From NCBI GenBank assembly GCA_021776475.1, contig JAJFFV010000005.1, forward strand, positions 62,001-126,000: a stretch of 64,000 nt of DNA. Reading direction: 5' to 3'. Under the pieces are notes generated by a model. That model was not told where the DNA came from and ran no database searches. It saw only the letters and a list, made by a program, of their open reading frames with translations. How positions within the stretch are numbered: the stretch's first letter is position 1; each line of letters begins with the position of its first letter. Source of the stretch: Parvularculaceae bacterium (GTDB taxonomy: Bacteria > Pseudomonadota > Alphaproteobacteria > Caulobacterales > Parvularculaceae). Of the stretch, positions 55,087 to 64,000 are shown piece after piece. The position numbers were made by a program, and so were the translations under genes.

Positions 55087-56604
55087 TTGAGCACCAAGGA
55101 AGACTCCTCTTCTGAAAACACCAATCCGTTGGGGAAGCGCATCGCTCTCGGCACGGTATGGATTATTGCTGCCAGGTTTCTTGTCCGGGCGATGGGGCTG
55201 ATCAGCACTCTCATTCTAGCACGCCTCCTTGTGCCAGCGGATTTTGGGCTCGTGGCGATCGGCATCACTATGATGCAGCTGCTGCAGAACCTCTCTGACA
55301 TTGGGGTGTCGCAAACAATGGTGAAATTCCGCAATGCCGGGCGCAGCGTTATCGATACATTGTTTACGCTGTCAGTCCTGCGCGGACTGATTGTCATGGT
55401 CCTTCTTCTTGGCCTTTCTCCTTTTGCCAAAGCCATGTTCGGTGATCCGCGCGCCGCGTCAGTCCTCATGGGCATCAGCATCGTTCCATTACTGCTCGGC
55501 TTGAAGAACCCAAAATTTCATGAATTTGAAAGAAACCTCGATTTTTCTAAAACATTCGTGCTGGACGCGCTCGCCAAGTCCGTCAGCGTTGCTGTCGCCG
55601 TCAGTGTCGCCCTGTCTTTTCAGACCTACTGGGCCATCGTTCTTGGCGTTTGCGCTGGCGCCTTTACGGAGACCGTCATTTCTTATGTTTTGCGCCCCTA
55701 TCGGCCGCGCCTTTCTTTTGCGGCATTCAATGAATTGATCGGATTTACCGGATGGCTGGCTGGCGTCAGCTTTGTCGCGGCGTTGAATAACAAGCTCGAC
55801 ACCTTGTTGCTCCCCAAACTGGCTGGCACATCTGCTACTGGCGCATTCTATATTGGTCATCAGCTTGCAGATATGCCAACCGAGGAGGTGGCCGGGCCCA
55901 TTGCCCGAGCCATTTATCCCGGCCTCTCTGAACTTCAGTCTGAAACCGGCAAGATGAAACAGACCTTTCTTCAGGGGGTCGAAGTGCTGGGCGCGATTGC
56001 CATGCCGGCGGCCCTTGGCTGCGCATTTGTTGCAGACGACCTCGTGGCCGTCCTGCTCGGGGAAAACTGGGATGCTGTTGTGCCGGTGATACAAATATAC
56101 GGACCGACAGCGGGACTGCTGATCATTTTTATGGCCGTGCAAGCATATGCTGTCGCGTTGGGGATGACAAAGTTCATACTTTATCGAGAAATCGCCTATT
56201 TTTTAATGCGTACACCCCTGTTTATTTGGGCTGCCGCGACATTCGGCCTGATTGGTGCGGTAAGCGTAACGGCGGGTGCTAACATATTCAAAACGCTGCT
56301 CAATCTGTTGGTCTATCAGCGGGTCAGCGGTGACGTTTTCTGGCAACCACTCTGGCAGGTCCGTCGAAGCCTTGTTGCGTGCGCCGCCATGGCATTCTAC
56401 TTTCTGCTGCAACCGCTAGCTCCAGCGATGGTCGACATGTTACCAGCGATCCGACTTTTGTTGAACATCGTGATTGGCGGCGGCATCTATTGCGCCGCAC
56501 ATTATCTTGCCTGGACTTTGGAGGGGCGCCCCCCTGGTGCCGAAAGCATGGTCCGCAGTACATTGCGCTGGGTACGCAACGGGCGAGCTGTTACCGAAAA
56601 CTAG
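55087..56604 (+). CDS. Polysaccharide flippase (Wzx/MOP superfamily)
   Basis: About 505 residues from TTG 55087, which follows AAGGAA by 7 bases; a TTG at 55036 is the alternative. Polytopic, about 12-14 membrane helices: IALGTVWIIAARFLVRAMGL, LVPADFGLVAIGITMMQLLQ, then FHEFERNLDFSKTFVLDALA and GWLAGVSFVAALNNKLDTLL. The family flips lipid-linked glycans across the inner membrane. Placed beside a nonribosomal peptide locus, it may export a lipid-linked product. Its last 14 bp overlap the convergent hydrolase gene. Confidence 0.9.
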   Translation: MSTKEDSSSENTNPLGKRIALGTVWIIAARFLVRAMGLISTLILARLLVPADFGLVAIGITMMQLLQNLSDIGVSQTMVKFRNAGRSVIDTLFTLSVLRGLIVMVLLLGLSPFAKAMFGDPRAASVLMGISIVPLLLGLKNPKFHEFERNLDFSKTFVLDALAKSVSVAVAVSVALSFQTYWAIVLGVCAGAFTETVISYVLRPYRPRLSFAAFNELIGFTGWLAGVSFVAALNNKLDTLLLPKLAGTSATGAFYIGHQLADMPTEEVAGPIARAIYPGLSELQSETGKMKQTFLQGVEVLGAIAMPAALGCAFVADDLVAVLLGENWDAVVPVIQIYGPTAGLLIIFMAVQAYAVALGMTKFILYREIAYFLMRTPLFIWAAATFGLIGAVSVTAGANIFKTLLNLLVYQRVSGDVFWQPLWQVRRSLVACAAMAFYFLLQPLAPAMVDMLPAIRLLLNIVIGGGIYCAAHYLAWTLEGRPPGAESMVRSTLRWVRNGRAVTEN

Positions 56605-57415
56605 TAGTTTTGAGCCAGCCCCTTATCCGGTCAGCCAGTTCTGACTGAGCCGAGAGCTCGGTGTAAATGTGATCGACGTGTGAGAGCACATCCACTGACA
56701 ATGCACTGCCAAAATCAAACTTCCCGAAGGTCTTACCGAACTGTACCTTGTCATTGATCAGGTGGCTGACGGAGGAGGTGTAAAGCAAACAGATCTGCAC
56801 ATTTCTTGTCGCGAGCGTCTCCAGATCGGCGCCAAACTCTTCTTTGGGTGGTGCAACACGGTCATTGTCATCTTCAAAGAATTCTTCCTCGGCCTGCTTG
56901 TGTTGGGTACCAGAGGTGAGTTTCCCAGCCAACCGTCTCCACCGGGCCGGGTCCTGCGCCCGTTTGGCCAGATCAGAGATCTGCGCCGTTGTATTTTGAT
57001 AGGCATAGGGATCAAGAAGAATAAGTCCCCTGATCCGCTCATCTAGCAGAGCCACACGATAGCCGTTGTCAGCACCTGAACAAATCCCCGCCAGTATAAC
57101 TGGCCGCTCGCCAAGACGGCCCATCACAAAATCAACAGCAGCGGTAACGTCAACAACAGACTGTTGCTCATACCCCAGTCCGGGTGCGGCAGCCGGACTC
57201 TCGCCAAGACCGCTCAAATCGAAGCGTAGACAGGGAAAGCCTTGTGCCGAAAAAGCGCGGGCAAGTTTTACATGCAGTCGGTTCGGGCCTATGCGATGAA
57301 CAATCCCCGCATTCAAAAAAACAAGGACGGGTGTGTTTTGTTCGTCATTTTGTGCCGGTGAAAGAATGCCGGCCAGCCTGCCGTCTTCTCCAAACTGAAC
57401 AAGTTGTTCTCTCAT
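56591..57415 (-). CDS. Alpha/beta hydrolase, exosortase-system hydrolase 1-like
   Basis: 274 residues. Alpha/beta hydrolase core: TPVLVFLNAGIVHRIGPNRL, FPCLRFDLSGLGESPAA and a nucleophile elbow ILAGICSGADNGYRVA, in which the residue at the usual Ser position is Cys (GICSG). It resembles the exosortase A system-associated hydrolase 1 family, whose elbow also reads GxC. The start overlaps the upstream hydrolase stop by 4 bp (ATGA). Substrate unknown. Confidence 0.75.
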   Translation of the reverse strand: MREQLVQFGEDGRLAGILSPAQNDEQNTPVLVFLNAGIVHRIGPNRLHVKLARAFSAQGFPCLRFDLSGLGESPAAAPGLGYEQQSVVDVTAAVDFVMGRLGERPVILAGICSGADNGYRVALLDERIRGLILLDPYAYQNTTAQISDLAKRAQDPARWRRLAGKLTSGTQHKQAEEEFFEDDNDRVAPPKEEFGADLETLATRNVQICLLYTSSVSHLINDKVQFGKTFGKFDFGSALSVDVLSHVDHIYTELSAQSELADRIRGWLKTTSFR

Positions 57416-58215
57416 CGCATCTTTCCAACCGCTGTGCTCACTAAGTCAAGTGAGCCAACCGGAACAACAAAGGCGTTCATTGCCGCGTCGGCATTCCAGG
57501 ACTGTGTTTTTTCTTCTTCGTAAAGAGTTATATCCGTGGAAACCGATTCCAGATGTGAGACCAGCTCATGCTGCTCTTCGCCCGTTATTATCGCGACTGA
57601 GCGCGCTGGCCTCGATGCAATCTGCGAGAGATCGAAATCGAGCATCTGGTCGCGAAATTCTTTACCGAGCAAAAAGCCCGATGCTTCACTGGCAAAGTTA
57701 GCATCCTTTCGTTTCGACAGAATAACCCCTTCTGACTGATCGAAGACCTGGGCCAGACCGGCAACATGCGCCGTTTTCAAATCCCGCAAATAGTCAGCCC
57801 CTAAGACAACCGGATCCCAAAGCGCAAGACCGGCAAGACCTTTTGGCCGGGCTTGGGACGCAAGCAGCGCAAATAGCGCCCCGAGCCGCAAGCCAACCCA
57901 CACGACCCTGTTGGCACCGCTGATATCAATCAATTCCTGATGCGCGGTGAGAATATTTTCCGTCGCCCCGGCAACAGACATCTGCGCGCAATCGCCAGCT
58001 GAATCTCCCGTTCCGTAGTAATCAAATCGCAATGCGGGCGACCCGGCTTGCGCAAATTTTTCCGCCAAGATCCGAAAAATGCGAAAGGCGCGGATCGCTT
58101 CGACACCAAAAGGGTTACACAGAAGAATAGCTGGCGCACGCGCCGCCCTGACATGCGCCGGATGGAACACGCCATATAGCGGCTTTTCTGTTGGCCCGAA
58201 ATAAATTGGTGTCAC
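57412..58215 (-). CDS. Alpha/beta hydrolase, exosortase-system hydrolase 2-like
   Basis: 267 residues from a GTG. Core motifs: PIYFGPTEKPLYGVFHPAHV, AILLCNPFGVEAIRAFRIFR, SPALRFDYYGTGDSAGD and VVWVGLRLGALFALLASQAR. The elbow GLRLG has Arg-Leu where hydrolases have the nucleophilic Ser; this matches the exosortase A system-associated hydrolase 2 family. It forms a coupled pair with the next hydrolase. Divergent from the thioesterase across 124 bp. Whether it is catalytic is unclear. Confidence 0.75.
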   Translation of the reverse strand: MTPIYFGPTEKPLYGVFHPAHVRAARAPAILLCNPFGVEAIRAFRIFRILAEKFAQAGSPALRFDYYGTGDSAGDCAQMSVAGATENILTAHQELIDISGANRVVWVGLRLGALFALLASQARPKGLAGLALWDPVVLGADYLRDLKTAHVAGLAQVFDQSEGVILSKRKDANFASEASGFLLGKEFRDQMLDFDLSQIASRPARSVAIITGEEQHELVSHLESVSTDITLYEEEKTQSWNADAAMNAFVVPVGSLDLVSTAVGKMR

Positions 58216-58339
58216 GCCAGATTACCCGTCATCGTTAGAGGCCCTTGCTCGTAATTTTCCGCTGGCGGCGTTAATGTGGTATTAATGCCAGCAAACAGTA
58301 GTAATAGTCTTTCGTTTCCAGCTCAACGATACGTACCTT

Positions 58340-59119
58340 GTGACAAAGATTGACCAACTTCCTACAAAACCGGCACAGGCAATACTTAAATGTCTGGTCG
58401 CCAGGCCGATGGCAACGAGCCGGCTCGTGTGCATGCCGCATGCCGGCGCGGGTGCCTCAACCTACCAAGCCTGGCCCGCCCTGGTTCCCTTGTCCGTAGA
58501 AGTTTTTGCACTGCAGTTACCCGGGCGCGAAGAGCGTCTGAAAGAGGCGCCGTTTACGGAGTGGAACGCGATGATCGAGAGCGTGAAGATGGCCATCGAT
58601 ACGCTACCCCGAACGCCGATCATTTTTTTCGGACACAGCCTCGGGGCGATAATTGCGCTCGAAGCGGCACGGTATGTTGCGCTGGCCACCCCTGCAAGGC
58701 TTCGCCAGGTATTTTGCGCCGGCCGGCCCTGGCCCGGCGATGGCGACGAGTGGCGGACAGATATTGCCGATATGGCGGATGGTGTGTTCCTGGAGATGAT
58801 GGCCGACAGATATGGCAGTACCGGCGCTGCGCTGGAAAGCGACACAATTCGCGATATAGCCCTGCCGATTCTGCGCGCAGATGTGGCTCTCCTTATGTCC
58901 TACCAATGGCGTCCCATGACACCACTTCCCTGCCCCATCACCGTATTCACCGGTACAAGTGATCCAAGTACGGACGGTAGAGACATTTCGTTATGGCAAA
59001 AAGAAACAAAAAGTAATTTCACCCATAGTGAAATCGAGGGCGATCATCTGTTTCACACGACCCGGAAAGAAGAATTGATCAAGCAGATTTGCCGTCACTT
59101 AGATATCAGCTCTCCATAA
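58340..59119 (+). CDS. Type II thioesterase
   Basis: 259 residues from a GTG. RLVCMPHAGAGASTYQAWPA, VEVFALQLPGREERLKEAPF, the Ser nucleophile in FFGHSLGAIIALEAARY, an acidic residue near VFTGTSDPSTDG and the catalytic His in IEGDHLFH. Such enzymes remove wrong acyl groups from carrier domains of peptide or polyketide synthetases. Convergent with the NRPS, 9 bp between the stops. No good ribosome site is seen, so the start is tentative. Confidence 0.92.
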   Translation: MTKIDQLPTKPAQAILKCLVARPMATSRLVCMPHAGAGASTYQAWPALVPLSVEVFALQLPGREERLKEAPFTEWNAMIESVKMAIDTLPRTPIIFFGHSLGAIIALEAARYVALATPARLRQVFCAGRPWPGDGDEWRTDIADMADGVFLEMMADRYGSTGAALESDTIRDIALPILRADVALLMSYQWRPMTPLPCPITVFTGTSDPSTDGRDISLWQKETKSNFTHSEIEGDHLFHTTRKEELIKQICRHLDISSP

Positions 59120-59128
59120 GACAAAATC

Positions 59129-62100
59129 CTAGGAAGCTTCCTTATCCACCGAGGCTGCCAATTGCTCCAGCGTTTCAAAAATGACCGCCCGTGGTGAAAT
59201 CCGGTAGCCGTGCATTTTGCGCAACACGGCCGCCATTTTTGCAACCTGCAGAGACTGGCCGCCAAGTTCGAAAAAATTATCGGTGACAGATATATCCTGT
59301 ATTTCGAGAATTTCTTCCCACAGGGTGGCGATTTGCTGCTCTCTTTCGGTGCGTGGCGCAATACGGCTCTGGATGAGCCGGAGCGAAACAGGATCCGGCA
59401 AGGCGTTGCGGTCGATTTTGTTGTTGCCGGTGAGTGGCAGCTTATCCATTTCAGTAAATACCTGCGGGATCATGTAATCCGGCAACGACTGACGTAGCCA
59501 CTGACGTAAATCACTATGCGTTATAATTGCATTGTCGTTGAATACGACATAGGCGGCCAACATGGGCTCACCGGTATGGTCTTCATGAACAACAACCACG
59601 GCTTCTCTTAGCGCTTCATTTCTTGAAAGGACGGATTCAATTTCACCCAGTTCAATCCGGTGACCACGCACTTTCACCTGATTGTCCCGTCGGCCGCGCA
59701 TTTCTATGGCTCCATCGGCGCGAAGGATGGCCCGATCACCGGTGCGATACATTGTTCCGGTTTTTCCCAAGACAAAGGGATCTTCGATAAACCTCTCGCC
59801 GGTCAAATCCGGTTGACCTATATAACCAAGCGCGACGCCGTCGCCGCCGATCCATAACTCTCCAGGCACGCCTGTCGGGACCGGTCTCTTATGCTCATCA
59901 AGGACGTACACAACCGTGTTCCTGACCGGTCGTCCGACCGTAATATCGCTTGCATCGGTGATGCGGGTACAGGTTGACCAGACAGTCGTTTCAGTCGGCC
60001 CGTACATATTCCAAAGCTCGGCAACTTGTAGCTGCAATTGTTCAGCCAGCGCTGGTGTCATCGGTTCGCCGCCACAGAGCGCCTTCAACCCCTTTGTGCC
60101 TTGCCAGTCACAATCCAGCATCAGCCGCCAGGTGGGAGGCGTCGCCTGCATCAAGGTGATTTTGTGCCCCTTGAGGAGATCGCAAAGATCAAAACCATCA
60201 AGCGCCTGATTCTGTGTCGCTATGACAACTTCCGCGCCGACAGAAAGCGGCAACATCAGTTCAAGGAGCGAAATATCAAACGATAGGGTTGTCACGGCGA
60301 GCACCTTGTCGTCGGCGGAGATGCCTGGTTCATCTTTCATCGCCGCAAGGAAGTTGACCAGCGCGCCGTGGGAATTCTCAACCCCTTTCGGTTGGCCGGT
60401 TGAGCCGGAGGTGTAAATGACATAGGCGCGGGATGACGCGACCACCGGTTTCGGATCGGCGATTTCGTTTGCCTGCCGCATAATGGCTGAGATTTCGGCC
60501 TTCAGATCAAGGACAGGCGCTGAAACATTTTTTGTCTGTTGCTCAAGGTCTTCGGTCGAGATCACCAGTTTTGTACCGGCATGGGTGATCATGTAGGTCA
60601 GGCGTTCAGCCGGATATTCTGGATCAAGCGGCAGCCAGGCGGCGCCGGTTTTCCAGACCGCCAGCATACTCGCAACCATATCAATTGACCGATTGAGCAT
60701 GATGCCGACGATATCGCCTTCGCCAATTTCCTTCTTGGCCAGCCAATTTGCGAGCTGGTTGGAATATGTTCGAAGGCCGCCATAGGAAATGCTTTTTCCG
60801 TCACAGGTTACAGCCGTCGCTTCCGGCGTCGCCGCCGCTGCTTTTTCGAAGGCGTCAAATGCAACTGCAGTTTCAGACAGTTCAGCCATCGGCCCTTGAA
60901 CTGACCATGCATCCTTGTCAGGGGCAGTTAACGAGAGAGCACCAATAGTTGTTTGCGGATCTTGAACAATGCTCTGCAATACCGCCGCATAGTGATCAAT
61001 CCATCGGCCGATCGTTTCTTCATCGAACAGCGCTGTTGCATAGTCAAAGTCGATCGACAATTTACCCTGCGATTCTCCGATATTAAAAAACAGGTCATAG
61101 TAAACTGCGCGTCGCTTGTTTTCACGTGCCGACACTTTGCACCCGGTCAGAGTCAAATCTGAAAAATATCCACTGTAGTTAAAAACTGTTTCTGTCAGCG
61201 CTAACCGGCCCGTGTGTCTTGGCACCTGCACATCATTCAGAAGATCACTGAACGACAGGTCCTGATGGTCAAATGCATTCATCACCGTGTTTTGTGTTTC
61301 CTTCACAAACTTCGCGAAGGATTGACCGTAGGCAGGTTTTGAGCGCAGCGGCAGCATATTCACGCAATAGCCAACCGTCTCAATCTCATGATAGGCCTGA
61401 CCGGCCGCTGGCAGGCCAATGACAAAATCTTCCTGTGCAGCCAGCCGTGACAAGAGAGCCGAAAAAGCGGCAAGCAGAAATCCGTTCTGACTAACACCAA
61501 GTGATCTGGCCAGTGCTTTAACCGAAACGGACAGGTCCTCACTCAGTTCACGATGCACGGTCGAGCCGGTATATTGTCGCTCTGCCTGGCGGGCACGATC
61601 CGTTGGCAAATCAAGCAGCGCCGGGACTTCATCCGCAAAAATATCACTCCAGTATTTGCGCGTTTCCTGTTGCGCAGGATCGTTAGGGTTGCTGGCAGTA
61701 ACAAGAGCGAAGTTGCTGTAAGGGGCAGTTTCCGCCGGTTGATACTTTGCCCCGGCAATTGCCGCATTGTAACGATCCATGATCTCACCGATTACGAGCT
61801 GTGCTGAATACCCGTCAAAGACAATATGATGGCAGTAGATTGTAAAAACATACCTGTTATGACCAATTGAAATCAGATGCGCGCGAGCGAGCGAGCCTCG
61901 CTCAAAATCAAACGGCGTTTGCGCTTCGCTAGCAAAGAATTTCTCAAGCTCGCCTGCTTTTTTCTCTGACGTACCAGTCAGATCGATCTCGGTCAGATCA
62001 AAAGAGATATCATCGTCCGCCCATTGATACTCACCATCCGGATCAAAGCGTATCTTGAACGCTTCGTGATGGTTCAGTGTATCGAGTACGGCCATGCGAA

Positions 62101-64000
62101 TCACCTGCTTGTCCAGCTCCCCGGCGATTAAGACGGAATCAGACTCGTTGAACGCGCAGGACGCCTCATCTCCCATCTGGCAGGCGAGCCAGACATGGCG
62201 CTGCGCGTCCGTCAGCTCAAACTGGCGCCGGAAGGTAACTGTTTTGCCAGCTGGAGTGGCGAGAATTCCGTCTACCTGCATTTCAAATATACTGTCTTTG
62301 GCGGCTGCAATAACCGCATCAACATCTTCATCCGTATGCGCGGCTGTCATGTAAGTCGGGAAGCCCTCAAGCAGATGAATGCCGCGATCGCGCATATGAT
62401 AGAAAAACAGCGTTGAAAGCTCGTTGTCTTCTTTATTACGTATAAACATCTGCGAGGCAAAATGCGGCACTTCGATTTTGACGCCCTGGTCCTTGAAAAA
62501 ATCTGTAAGGGTTGTCGCAAGACGCGTTGCTTTTCGGTTGATCCCGTCTTGCAGCGCCGGACCTGCGTTTTTCAGATAGCTGAGGGAAGCGTGCGCCGCC
62601 GCCATCGCGAGCGGGTGCCGGACAAATGTGCCGGCGAAGAAGGTAACGCCGGCGGTCGGTTTACTATTGTCACCATACTGCCACATGCCGCCATCGAATG
62701 TGTCCATAAACCTTGCCCGGCCAGCAACGACGCCGATGGGCATGCCGCCGCCAATAATCTTGCCGTAGGTTGCCAGATCGGCTTCAACGCCGAAATACTC
62801 CTGCGCGCCACCTGGACAAGTTCGGAAGCCGGTTATCACTTCGTCAAAAATCAGGACAATCTCTTCATCGCTTGTCAGTTTACGAAGCGCCTGCAAAAAC
62901 TCTTTTGGTTGCAATTCCGGACAGCGACTTTGTATCGGCTCAACCAGAACCGCAGCGATTTCATCCGCACACGCTTTTATTTCATCGAGTGCGCCCATGT
63001 CACCATAGTCAAGCACCAAGACATTGCTGACGGCATCGAACGGGATACCGGGCGCTAGCGGGTAAGTACGCCTACCCTTGGCGGACTTTGTGCCACGCAC
63101 CAGGACTTCGTCAAAATTGCCGTGATAATCACCGGAAAAGACAACGATTTTGTCACGACCTGTCACCGTACGCGAGATGCGGATCGCCGCTTGCACGGCT
63201 TCGGAGCCTGTATTTACCCAGCTGACCCGATCCATCCCGGTTAATTCACACAACAGCTTAGCTGCCTCTCCTGCGCGCGGCGTTTGCGGTCCAACTTCAT
63301 AACCGTTTTCGAGTTGCCCTTTCAGGGCTTCGGTGACGAACGGCGCATTGTGACCGAAAAAATTCGGTCCAAAACCGTTCAACATATCGATATACTGATT
63401 ACCGTCTGCGTCCCAAAGGTGACAACCGCGCGACCGCTCCACGACGATCGGATAGACCATTTCCTTCCACAACGGATTAAACCCGGCAGCCGTGCGCGGG
63501 TCGGCATGATGCACCCTGTCTGCTTGTGTGCGCTGTTTTGAAATCGCGGTCTTCGCATTGTAGCGCGCAACCAGCCGGTCGATATGGGCCCTTTGGCTCG
63601 GCGTCAGCGTCTCGTTGGTCAACGCCGTCGACTGCGGCGGCCCAAACCCTTTTGGCAGTTGCGGGGTTGGTTTTTCCTCGGACCTTGTTGTTTCTATTGA
63701 TGCGGTGGGCGCATCCGATTTGACGGGACCTGGCGCTACTTTTCCGGCCCGAGCAGCGTTCAGCATCTGCAACTGCTGGGTCATCAAATTGATCTGCTCG
63801 GCAAAGATCCCGGCCAACCCCTCGGCTGAAGTATCTCCTGGTACAATAGGTAATTCGAGCAACGATGGCATCGGAAAGACCGCGGTGTTGGTGCCTGAAG
63901 TTTTGGCACCAGCAACAGGTTTGGCGGTTGGCGCCGGTGCCTCAACCGGTGCTGCTTCTACCGGCAGTTTGGCATCAATATAATCGGACAGGGAGGCGAG
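59129..64000 (-). CDS. NRPS: carrier end, aminotransferase, condensation, adenylation, carrier (N-terminus beyond edge)
   Basis: Open to the right edge, 1623 residues visible. Residue numbers count from the internal Met at 63871. The first 43 residues (LASLSDYIDAKLPVEAAP) look like the end of an upstream carrier domain plus linker. Then: class III aminotransferase about 130-545 (TGSEAVQAAIRISRTVTGRD, IFDEVITGFR, PLP Lys371 in YGKIIGGGMPIG); condensation about 550-1000 with intact HHIVFDG (681-687); adenylation about 1030-1500 (YTSGSTGQPKGVENS, NMYGPTETTVW, YRTGDRAILRADG); carrier with Ser1540 in LGGQSLQ. The adenylation pocket reads D-I-L-A-L-G-M-V-W, close to the known glycine code DILQLGLIW. 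It ends without a release domain. The embedded aminotransferase recalls the iturin/mycosubtilin layout. Confidence 0.93.
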   Translation of the reverse strand, partial: LASLSDYIDAKLPVEAAPVEAPAPTAKPVAGAKTSGTNTAVFPMPSLLELPIVPGDTSAEGLAGIFAEQINLMTQQLQMLNAARAGKVAPGPVKSDAPTASIETTRSEEKPTPQLPKGFGPPQSTALTNETLTPSQRAHIDRLVARYNAKTAISKQRTQADRVHHADPRTAAGFNPLWKEMVYPIVVERSRGCHLWDADGNQYIDMLNGFGPNFFGHNAPFVTEALKGQLENGYEVGPQTPRAGEAAKLLCELTGMDRVSWVNTGSEAVQAAIRISRTVTGRDKIVVFSGDYHGNFDEVLVRGTKSAKGRRTYPLAPGIPFDAVSNVLVLDYGDMGALDEIKACADEIAAVLVEPIQSRCPELQPKEFLQALRKLTSDEEIVLIFDEVITGFRTCPGGAQEYFGVEADLATYGKIIGGGMPIGVVAGRARFMDTFDGGMWQYGDNSKPTAGVTFFAGTFVRHPLAMAAAHASLSYLKNAGPALQDGINRKATRLATTLTDFFKDQGVKIEVPHFASQMFIRNKEDNELSTLFFYHMRDRGIHLLEGFPTYMTAAHTDEDVDAVIAAAKDSIFEMQVDGILATPAGKTVTFRRQFELTDAQRHVWLACQMGDEASCAFNESDSVLIAGELDKQVIRMAVLDTLNHHEAFKIRFDPDGEYQWADDDISFDLTEIDLTGTSEKKAGELEKFFASEAQTPFDFERGSLARAHLISIGHNRYVFTIYCHHIVFDGYSAQLVIGEIMDRYNAAIAGAKYQPAETAPYSNFALVTASNPNDPAQQETRKYWSDIFADEVPALLDLPTDRARQAERQYTGSTVHRELSEDLSVSVKALARSLGVSQNGFLLAAFSALLSRLAAQEDFVIGLPAAGQAYHEIETVGYCVNMLPLRSKPAYGQSFAKFVKETQNTVMNAFDHQDLSFSDLLNDVQVPRHTGRLALTETVFNYSGYFSDLTLTGCKVSARENKRRAVYYDLFFNIGESQGKLSIDFDYATALFDEETIGRWIDHYAAVLQSIVQDPQTTIGALSLTAPDKDAWSVQGPMAELSETAVAFDAFEKAAAATPEATAVTCDGKSISYGGLRTYSNQLANWLAKKEIGEGDIVGIMLNRSIDMVASMLAVWKTGAAWLPLDPEYPAERLTYMITHAGTKLVISTEDLEQQTKNVSAPVLDLKAEISAIMRQANEIADPKPVVASSRAYVIYTSGSTGQPKGVENSHGALVNFLAAMKDEPGISADDKVLAVTTLSFDISLLELMLPLSVGAEVVIATQNQALDGFDLCDLLKGHKITLMQATPPTWRLMLDCDWQGTKGLKALCGGEPMTPALAEQLQLQVAELWNMYGPTETTVWSTCTRITDASDITVGRPVRNTVVYVLDEHKRPVPTGVPGELWIGGDGVALGYIGQPDLTGERFIEDPFVLGKTGTMYRTGDRAILRADGAIEMRGRRDNQVKVRGHRIELGEIESVLSRNEALREAVVVVHEDHTGEPMLAAYVVFNDNAIITHSDLRQWLRQSLPDYMIPQVFTEMDKLPLTGNNKIDRNALPDPVSLRLIQSRIAPRTEREQQIATLWEEILEIQDISVTDNFFELGGQSLQVAKMAAVLRKMHGYRISPRAVIFETLEQLAASVDKEAS

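Overview
The window reads as chromosomal DNA of an alphaproteobacterium of moderate GC, probably marine. Evidence: a pcm-popZ-valS block, with PopZ being an alphaproteobacterial polarity protein; a flagellar gene set with rhizobial-like features (divergent FliM, split motA/motB, a MotE-type protein); and TTAACCAT/TTAA-N7-TTAA sequences of the CtrA type in front of flagellar, signalling and efflux genes. The exact family cannot be fixed from the sequence alone.

Layout. (1) 1-15383: flagellar locus in alternating blocks. Leftward: a secreted repeat protein cut by the edge, motA, fliM. Rightward: motB, flgE, flgK, flgL, flgI. Leftward: fliF-fliH-fliN-fliP-fliG. Rightward: fliL, a small membrane coiled-coil gene, motE-like. 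(2) 15442-22341: a GH13 alpha-glucosidase, a hybrid histidine kinase and a DevBCA-like ABC exporter. (3) 22440-29870, leftward: CHASE8 hybrid histidine kinase, single receiver, receiver-kinase, TonB-dependent receptor, YfiR-like periplasmic protein and a LuxI/FeeM/exosortase-type acyltransferase. This looks like one signalling locus and is the strongest candidate for an undescribed system. (4) 30070-34304: valS, popZ, pcm. (5) 34467-36596: tRNA-Cys with a decayed genomic island bounded by a 41-bp copy of the tRNA 3' half and an integrase stump; cargo is two unknown, probably secreted proteins. (6) 37431-43410: tripartite RND efflux operon, followed by a CtrA-like box, a strong terminator and tRNA-Asn. 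(7) 43857-46800: a Fic pseudogene with three frameshifts, an intact hipBA toxin-antitoxin pair with a legible promoter/operator, and a methyltransferase remnant. (8) 46906-54589: LysR regulator, acyl-CoA dehydrogenase, fused isobutyryl-CoA mutase IcmF, a ferredoxin-like protein and a cobalamin-binding-type protein. (9) 55087-64000: polysaccharide-type flippase, two exosortase-system-like alpha/beta hydrolases, a type II thioesterase and an NRPS (carrier, aminotransferase, condensation, adenylation, carrier) running off the right edge.

How the parts fit. Region 1 makes the stator, switch, export gate, hook and P-ring. Region 3 has the parts for an envelope-sensing cascade: outer-membrane receptor, periplasmic YfiR, inner-membrane CHASE8 kinase, receivers and an enzyme that may make an acylated signal. 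Region 8 suits B12-dependent isomerisation of short branched acyl-CoAs. Region 9 suits assembly and export of a small acyl-peptide-like or envelope-linked product. Both the acyltransferase of region 3 and the hydrolases of region 9 resemble proteins usually found with exosortase/PEP-CTERM systems, although no exosortase lies in the window.
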